DNA from: Motilibacter rhizosphaerae
GTDB lineage: Bacteria; Actinomycetota; Actinomycetes; Motilibacterales; Motilibacteraceae
DNA: 64,000 nucleotides
NCBI RefSeq assembly: GCF_004216915.1
Contig: NZ_SGXD01000001.1
Location: 806,001 to 870,000, forward strand
Reading direction: 5' to 3'
Shown: positions 59,914-64,000 of the stretch, piece by piece
How positions within the stretch are numbered: the stretch's first letter is position 1
Layout of the letters: each line of letters starts with the position of its first letter
The notes under the pieces: model-generated
Seen by the model: only the letters and a program-made list of their open reading frames with translations
Told to the model about the DNA's origin: nothing
Database searches by the model: none
Position numbers and translations under genes: made by a program

Positions 59914-60834
59914 TCAGTCCTGCACGTCCTCCACGGCCTGCCCCGCCGCGTCGACGACCGGGACGATGACGAGCCACAGCGCCGTCGTCAGCAGGCCGGC
60001 GCCGGCGACGGCGGCGAGCTCCCCCGCGTACGCCGCGACCTGGCGGACCTCGCCCAGCGGGTGGGGGAGCCGGCGGGCGGTGAGGCCGATGAGGCCGGCG
60101 CCGACCACGCCGGTGACCAGCGCGCTCGAGCCGAGGAAGAGCGCGACGACCCGGTGGGTGGGGCCGGGGTGGCCGCGGCCCTCCGGCGGCGGGGAGAGCG
60201 CGACGACGACCGCGGCGGTCAGCGCGCACCACGCGAGCACGACGCCGAACGCGCTGATGACGTCGCTCGGCCGGTGCCACCCGGCGACGACGGTCGCGGC
60301 GCCGGTCACCATCGCGTAGGCGCCGCCGACGAGCGCGACGCCCGGACGCAGGCCGCGGGGGCTGACGAGGACCGCGACCGCGGCGACGGAGGCCGCGACC
60401 GTGGTGTGGCCGCTGGGCAGGGAGTTCTGCGCGCCGTCGAGCCAGGTCGGCCGGTGGAGGAGGCTGTGCTTCAGCGCCTCGGTCGTCAGCGTCGAGCCGG
60501 CGACGATGAGCGCGGCACCGAGCGCCGAGCGCCAGCGGCCCCGCAGCAGGCCGACGGCCATCGCCGCGAGCAGGGCCAGCGCGACCGAGGAGACGGACAC
60601 GACGTCGAGGACCCGCGTGACCGACGTGCCGCCCGCGCGCAGCGCGAGCCCCTTGCCGCCCATCGCCGCCCGCTCCACCTGCTGGCCGGTGAGCGAGCGG
60701 ACGAACACGCGGTACGTCCCGAGCACCCCCAGCAGCGCGAGCGCGCTGAGGAGGAGCAGCAGCCCGACCGTGCGCGGCCGGCCGGCGCCGGACGGCGGGG
60801 CAGCGGCCCTGGAGGGGGCGGTCGCGTACGTCAC
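59914..60834 (-). CDS. PAP2-superfamily membrane phosphatase-like protein with divergent motifs
   Basis: A 306 aa protein with about seven hydrophobic helices. PAP2 motif 2 is intact (SLPSGHTTVAASV, residues 138-150). Motif 1 is KHSLLHRP, one residue shorter than the usual K-x6-RP, and motif 3 is TVVAGWHRPSDV, keeping His187 and Asp191 but lacking the usual Ser-Arg. It may be a lipid phosphatase with changed specificity or a weakened enzyme. GTG start at 60834 is preceded by CATGCT. Divergent from the next gene. Confidence 0.82.
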   Translation of the reverse strand: MTYATAPSRAAAPPSGAGRPRTVGLLLLLSALALLGVLGTYRVFVRSLTGQQVERAAMGGKGLALRAGGTSVTRVLDVVSVSSVALALLAAMAVGLLRGRWRSALGAALIVAGSTLTTEALKHSLLHRPTWLDGAQNSLPSGHTTVAASVAAVAVLVSPRGLRPGVALVGGAYAMVTGAATVVAGWHRPSDVISAFGVVLAWCALTAAVVVALSPPPEGRGHPGPTHRVVALFLGSSALVTGVVGAGLIGLTARRLPHPLGEVRQVAAYAGELAAVAGAGLLTTALWLVIVPVVDAAGQAVEDVQD

Positions 60835-60880
60835 CCCTCGAGCATGCCCGACGGCCCCGTCGGTAGCGCGCAGAGGCGGG

Positions 60881-60886
60881 TAGCGT
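60881..60886 (+). promoter_or_regulatory. Leaderless-type -10 box of unknown gene
   Basis: TAGCGT ends seven bases before the GTG at 60894. This favours 60894 over the GTG at 60885, which overlaps the box. Confidence 0.5.
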
Positions 60887-60893
60887 GCAGAGC

Positions 60894-61331
60894 GTGACCG
60901 AACCGCCCTCCTCGTCCTCGTCCTGGCAGGAGCAGCGCCGGGCGGCGGCGGAGGGCCTGGCGGACGCCGCGGCCCGCAAGCGGGCGGCCGAGGCGGAGCA
61001 GGCCGCCGCCCTGCTGCGGGAGTTCGCCGCCCAGGCGCGCTCCCGCGGACTGAGGACGGCGCAGCTCGCGGCGCGCGGGCACGACGGTCGCTCGACGTAC
61101 CGCACGGGCGTGGAGGGCTGGTACCTCCGCCGCAACCACACGCTGGGCGTCGGCCTCGACGGCGCGTTCTACGTCCTCACCGTGCCCGGCGGGCTGCGGG
61201 CGCGCTTCCGCGGCGTGGAGCTCGCCGCGTCGGACCCGCCCCTGGTCGTGGGCGCCGGCGGCCGCGACGGCGAGTCCATCGCCCTGCCCGAGCTCATCGC
61301 GCTGCGCCTCGCGGCGGGCGACGACTGGTAG
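60894..61331 (+). CDS. Unknown protein with N-terminal coiled coil
   Basis: A 145 aa soluble protein. Residues 10-50 are an Ala/Glu/Arg-rich helix likely to form a coiled coil (RRAAAEGLADAAARKRAAEAEQAAALLREFA). The rest is a compact domain with GWYLRRNHTLGVGLDGAFYVLTVPGGLRARFRGVEL and DGESIALPELIALRLAAGDDW. Similar short proteins are widespread in actinobacteria but I cannot name the family. Neighbours give no clear function. Confidence 0.65.
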   Translation: MTEPPSSSSSWQEQRRAAAEGLADAAARKRAAEAEQAAALLREFAAQARSRGLRTAQLAARGHDGRSTYRTGVEGWYLRRNHTLGVGLDGAFYVLTVPGGLRARFRGVELAASDPPLVVGAGGRDGESIALPELIALRLAAGDDW

Positions 61332-61368
61332 TCCGTGGGCTCGACGGGAGTCGCTGGGGCCCCGGCCC

Positions 61369-61374
61369 TAGGCT
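61369..61374 (+). promoter_or_regulatory. Leaderless-type -10 box pointing at an ATC codon
   Basis: TAGGCT ends six bases before ATC at 61381, which is in frame with the phosphatase gene. By the spacing seen at other genes here, transcription should begin at that ATC. The first conventional codon (GTG) is 45 nt further on. Confidence 0.5.
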
Positions 61375-61425
61375 GGGATCATCGACGACCGCCTCCCCCG
61401 CTGGCTGCGCGCGTTCCGGCAGGAC

Positions 61426-62517
61426 GTGCGCTCGCCCCGGCGCGCGTGGCTGCTCACGGCGGCGCTCGGCTCCGTCGTCCTCATCACCCTCGTCCAGGAC
61501 GGGCTCGGCTCGCGGCTCGTCGTGGTGCCCTGGCTGGCGATCGGACCGTTCGCCGCGTCGCTCGTCTTCCGGTGGTGGACCACGCTGCTGGTCTCGGTCG
61601 TCTCGGTCGGGGCGGTCGTGCTGCTCAGCGGCACGCTCGTGGGGGACCTCGACACCCACCAGGGGATGATCCGCGTTGCGGGCAGCACGGCGCTGGTCGG
61701 CTTCGCCGTGGTGAGCGCCGAGATCCGGACCCGGCGCGAGGACCACATCCGCCGGGTCACCGAGGTGGCCGCCGTCGCGCAGGCGACGATCATCCACCCG
61801 GTGCCCGCCACGGTCGGCGGGCTCAACCTGCACTCGCGCTACGTCAGCGCGAGCGCCGAGGCCCTCGTCGGCGGCGACCTGTACGACGTGGTGGCCGTCG
61901 ACTCCGGCGTCCGGCTGCTGCTCGGCGACGCCCGCGGCAAGGGGCTCGAGGCCGTGCACACCGCAGCCGCCGTGCTCTCCGCCTTCCGGGCGGCCGCCCC
62001 CCGTCCCGAGGTCGACCTCGGCGAGCTCGCGCGGCGCGTGGACGCGGCCATCGCGGCCCGCGCCCGCGACGAGGACTTCGTCACCGCGGTGCTCGCCGAG
62101 ATCGGGCCCGACGGCGCGCTGACCCTCGTGAACTGCGGCCACCCGGAGCCGCTGCGGCTCACCGCCGGCTCGGCGCCCGAGCCGCTCGGCTCGCGGCCGA
62201 CGGTGCCGCTCGGGCTGGGGGTGGACCCCGAGCCGGAGCGGTTCGTGCTGGCCCCCGGCGACCGGCTGCTGCTCTACACCGACGGCCTGCCGGAGGCGCG
62301 GGACCGGTCGGGGGAGTTCTACGACCTGGTCCAGGCCGCCACGCTGCTGACCCCGCGGCCGGGCTCCAGCGGGCCGGCGGGCGCCGAGCACGCGCTCGAC
62401 GAGCTCATGGCGACGGTGACCGACCACGTCGGCGGCCTGCTGACCGACGACGTGGCCGTGCTCCTCGTCGAGCTGCCGCACCCGACCCTCAGCGCCACGA
62501 GCGCCACCGCGTCCTGA
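61426..62517 (+). CDS. Membrane-anchored SpoIIE-type PP2C phosphatase
   Basis: A 363 aa Ser/Thr phosphatase (longer by 15 residues if translation starts at ATC 61381). Three to four N-terminal membrane helices (LLTAALGSVVLITLVQDGLG, LVVVPWLAIGPFAASLVF and TTLLVSVVSVGAVVLLSG) precede the PP2C SpoIIE domain: SAEALVGGDLYDVVAVDSGVRLLLGDARGKGLEAVHTAAAVLSAFRAA, VNCGHPEPLRL, RLLLYTDGLPEARDRSGEFYDL and DDVAVLLVEL with metal-binding Asp residues. Such proteins dephosphorylate anti-anti-sigma factors. No anti-sigma gene is adjacent. The 3' end overlaps the convergent gene by 29 nt. Confidence 0.92.
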   Translation: MRSPRRAWLLTAALGSVVLITLVQDGLGSRLVVVPWLAIGPFAASLVFRWWTTLLVSVVSVGAVVLLSGTLVGDLDTHQGMIRVAGSTALVGFAVVSAEIRTRREDHIRRVTEVAAVAQATIIHPVPATVGGLNLHSRYVSASAEALVGGDLYDVVAVDSGVRLLLGDARGKGLEAVHTAAAVLSAFRAAAPRPEVDLGELARRVDAAIAARARDEDFVTAVLAEIGPDGALTLVNCGHPEPLRLTAGSAPEPLGSRPTVPLGLGVDPEPERFVLAPGDRLLLYTDGLPEARDRSGEFYDLVQAATLLTPRPGSSGPAGAEHALDELMATVTDHVGGLLTDDVAVLLVELPHPTLSATSATAS

Positions 62518-64000
62518 GGGCGGCGAGGCCGGCCAGCCGCTGCTCGTAGCGCGCGCCGACCGCCAGCAGGGCGCAGCCGAGCACGGCCAGCACGAGCCAG
62601 CGCGGCAGCGCCGCGACCGCGGGGCCCACCTGGTCGAGCGCGTCGACGACGAGGACACCGCCGCCCACCGCGAGCGGGGCCTGCAGCCGGGACCGCGCCC
62701 CCACGAGCGTCACGGCCGCCGCGGCCACGGCCACGGCGAGCGGGCGCGCCGCACCCGGCTCCGACAGTCCCTGGAGCAGGCTCGGGACGAGCCCGACGAG
62801 CAGCGCCGGTCCGTACGCGGTCCACGAGCGGGCGTCGGACGACCTCCGCCCGAGCAGGGCGCCCGCGACAGCGAGCGCGACGGCCGGCGGCAGGGTGTAC
62901 GCCTCGACGAGCCGGACCTCCGCGCCGTCCAGCCGCGACCAGGTCGCCGCCGTCAGCAGCAGCCCGGCGACCCAGCCGACCGACCGGCGCTCCGGCACCA
63001 GGGCGACCAGGGCGGCTGCGGCACCGGCCAGGGCGAGGGCGGCGGAGACCGCGGGCTCGAGCTCCTGCTGGCCCACGACGAGCCCGGCGAGGAGGCCCAC
63101 CGCCACCGCTGCCAGCTCGGTCGGGCGGTCCCGGGTCCAGGCGGCGAGGACGACGCCGGCCGCCGCGACCGCGACGGGGGCGAGCGCCGCCCACGCGGGT
63201 GCCGCGCCGGCCGAGTGCGCCGCTGCGGCGGCAGCGAGCGCGCCGGCCGCGAGGGCGGACGGCAGGGCAACCGGGCGCTCCGCCGGGCTCCGCCGCGCGA
63301 GCAGGAGCGCGGCGAGCGCCCCGAGGGAGGCGACGACCGCGGTCAGGCGGGCGTCCCCGGCCGCCCAGGCGAGGCCGACGGTGGCGACGGAAGCTCCGGC
63401 CAGCCGCTCCCACCTGCTCCGCACGAGCAGCGCGGCGGCGCTCCCCACCAGCGCGAGGCCGACGGCGGCGGCGTCCGTGCGCAGCCCCGCGAGCAGCGGG
63501 ACGAGCACGACCGCCGCGGAAATCAGCCCCGCCGCGGCAGCGCGCGCCACCGGACGCCGCTCGGCCGCGTCCCGTGCGGCGAGCAGGGCCAGACCGGCGC
63601 CGAGCAGGAGGGTGGCCACCAGACCGGCGCTCACGTCCAGGTCGGCGTACGCGGTGGTGGCCACCGCGTGCGGCAGCGTCCAGTCCCGGCTGCGGTCGAG
63701 GGCGGTGAGCGGAGCGGCGAGCGCTGCGGCCAGGGCGGGCAGCGTGCCGAGGGCGGCGCAGCCGGCGGCGAGCAGGGCGGCGCACCGCGTACCCGCCCGG
63801 GCGAGGAGGGGGAGCCGGTGGCCGGCCGCGGCGCCCCACAGCACCACGGCGAGCAAGGCGACCAGCGCGAGGACCCGGTCGGCGGCGAGGCGGTGGCCGG
63901 CGGCTGCGGTGACGGCAGCGACGAGGGCGAGGGGGGCCGCGGCGTACCCGACGAGGGCGGCGCGCGGCTTCACCGCGCGGGCCGCGGCGGTGGCGGCAGC
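62489..64000 (-). CDS. Large polytopic membrane protein, C-terminal part (SCO7613-type), truncated at window edge
   Basis: The frame is open from the stop at 62489 to the end of the window, at least 503 residues, and a GTG at 63973 is preceded by equally Ala/Arg-rich codons, so the true start lies beyond. It is almost wholly hydrophobic, with many Ala/Leu/Val helices separated by short Arg-containing loops, like the C-terminal domain of very large actinobacterial membrane proteins of the SCO7613 type. Function unknown. Runs 29 nt into the convergent phosphatase gene. Confidence 0.75.
   Translation of the reverse strand, partial: AAATAAARAVKPRAALVGYAAAPLALVAAVTAAAGHRLAADRVLALVALLAVVLWGAAAGHRLPLLARAGTRCAALLAAGCAALGTLPALAAALAAPLTALDRSRDWTLPHAVATTAYADLDVSAGLVATLLLGAGLALLAARDAAERRPVARAAAAGLISAAVVLVPLLAGLRTDAAAVGLALVGSAAALLVRSRWERLAGASVATVGLAWAAGDARLTAVVASLGALAALLLARRSPAERPVALPSALAAGALAAAAAAHSAGAAPAWAALAPVAVAAAGVVLAAWTRDRPTELAAVAVGLLAGLVVGQQELEPAVSAALALAGAAAALVALVPERRSVGWVAGLLLTAATWSRLDGAEVRLVEAYTLPPAVALAVAGALLGRRSSDARSWTAYGPALLVGLVPSLLQGLSEPGAARPLAVAVAAAAVTLVGARSRLQAPLAVGGGVLVVDALDQVGPAVAALPRWLVLAVLGCALLAVGARYEQRLAGLAALRTRWRSWR

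Noticed and set aside
1-64000. tRNA, rRNA, insertion sequences and prophage genes
   Set aside because: No transposase, integrase, phage structural gene, tRNA T-loop pattern or rRNA-like stretch was noticed. This was reading by eye, so a small RNA could be missed.

Overview
This window is a gene-dense stretch of a very high G+C chromosome from an actinobacterium (Actinomycetota). The evidence is the strong G/C bias at third codon positions, the frequent GTG and TTG starts, the bldC gene close to purF-purM and a DUF3073 gene, a tandem pair of dynamin-like GTPases of the DynA/DynB type, an Ada-AlkA fusion, and many genes preceded by a leaderless-type -10 box. I see no rRNA, tRNA, CRISPR, prophage or insertion sequence. 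It reads as ordinary chromosome with short intergenic spaces, some of them filled by palindromic repeats. The genus cannot be fixed from the sequence alone.

Layout. 1-3161: 3' part of a peptide/nickel-type ABC importer (permease, two ATPases). 3131-7299: small regulator/effector pairs (MmyB-like regulator with an MFS exporter; AraC with a VOC protein) and a methyltransferase-like gene. 7456-11387: five overlapping genes of a MoxR/DUF58/DUF4129 cluster. 11397-17973: MarR/VOC pair, YceI, a divergent ProA-like dehydrogenase, DUF4230 protein, Ser/Thr kinase with an odd Gly/His/Lys tail, and an azoreductase/MarR pair. 18402-21706: dynamin-like GTPase pair. 21841-23822: alkylation repair (Ada-AlkA fusion, Ogt). 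23893-28869: SDR, MFS/PadR pair, membrane protein, and an XRE regulator divergent from methionine aminopeptidase. 28866-31333: davA-davB, two steps of L-lysine breakdown to 5-aminovalerate. 31755-38957: zinc alcohol dehydrogenase, a two-gene secreted-protein unit, YchJ-like and SCP2-like genes, and an MMPL transporter. 39108-42841: purF, purM, DUF3073 and bldC. 42949-47764: heptose-type glycan genes (hldE-like, two GT9, one GT4). 47778-58814: a small surface-response protein, a ChvE/MmsAB-type sugar importer, and divergently a LacI regulator with araB-araD-araA, forming one L-arabinose uptake and catabolism locus. 58819-64000: second LacI regulator, PAP2 protein, unknown protein, SpoIIE-type phosphatase and a truncated large membrane protein.

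How the genes work together. Arabinose is bound by the ChvE-like lipoprotein, imported by MmsAB, isomerised by AraA, phosphorylated by AraB and epimerised by AraD to xylulose 5-phosphate. Two near-identical operators in the divergent region probably bind the LacI-type protein. DavB and DavA convert lysine through 5-aminovaleramide to 5-aminovalerate; later steps are not in the window. Most small regulators sit divergently beside one effector gene and have visible dyads between them.

Most unusual signals: (1) two families of intergenic palindromic repeats built around TGATCA, one forming head-to-head arrays of about 33 bp units, the other a roughly 109 bp hairpin element with a partial copy 24 kb away that supplies a gene's stop codon; (2) widespread leaderless promoters, one of which points at an ATC codon as the apparent start of the SpoIIE-type phosphatase; (3) an ADP-heptose-type gene cluster in a presumed monoderm actinobacterium; (4) the kinase tail and the C-terminal extension of the peptide ABC ATPase.
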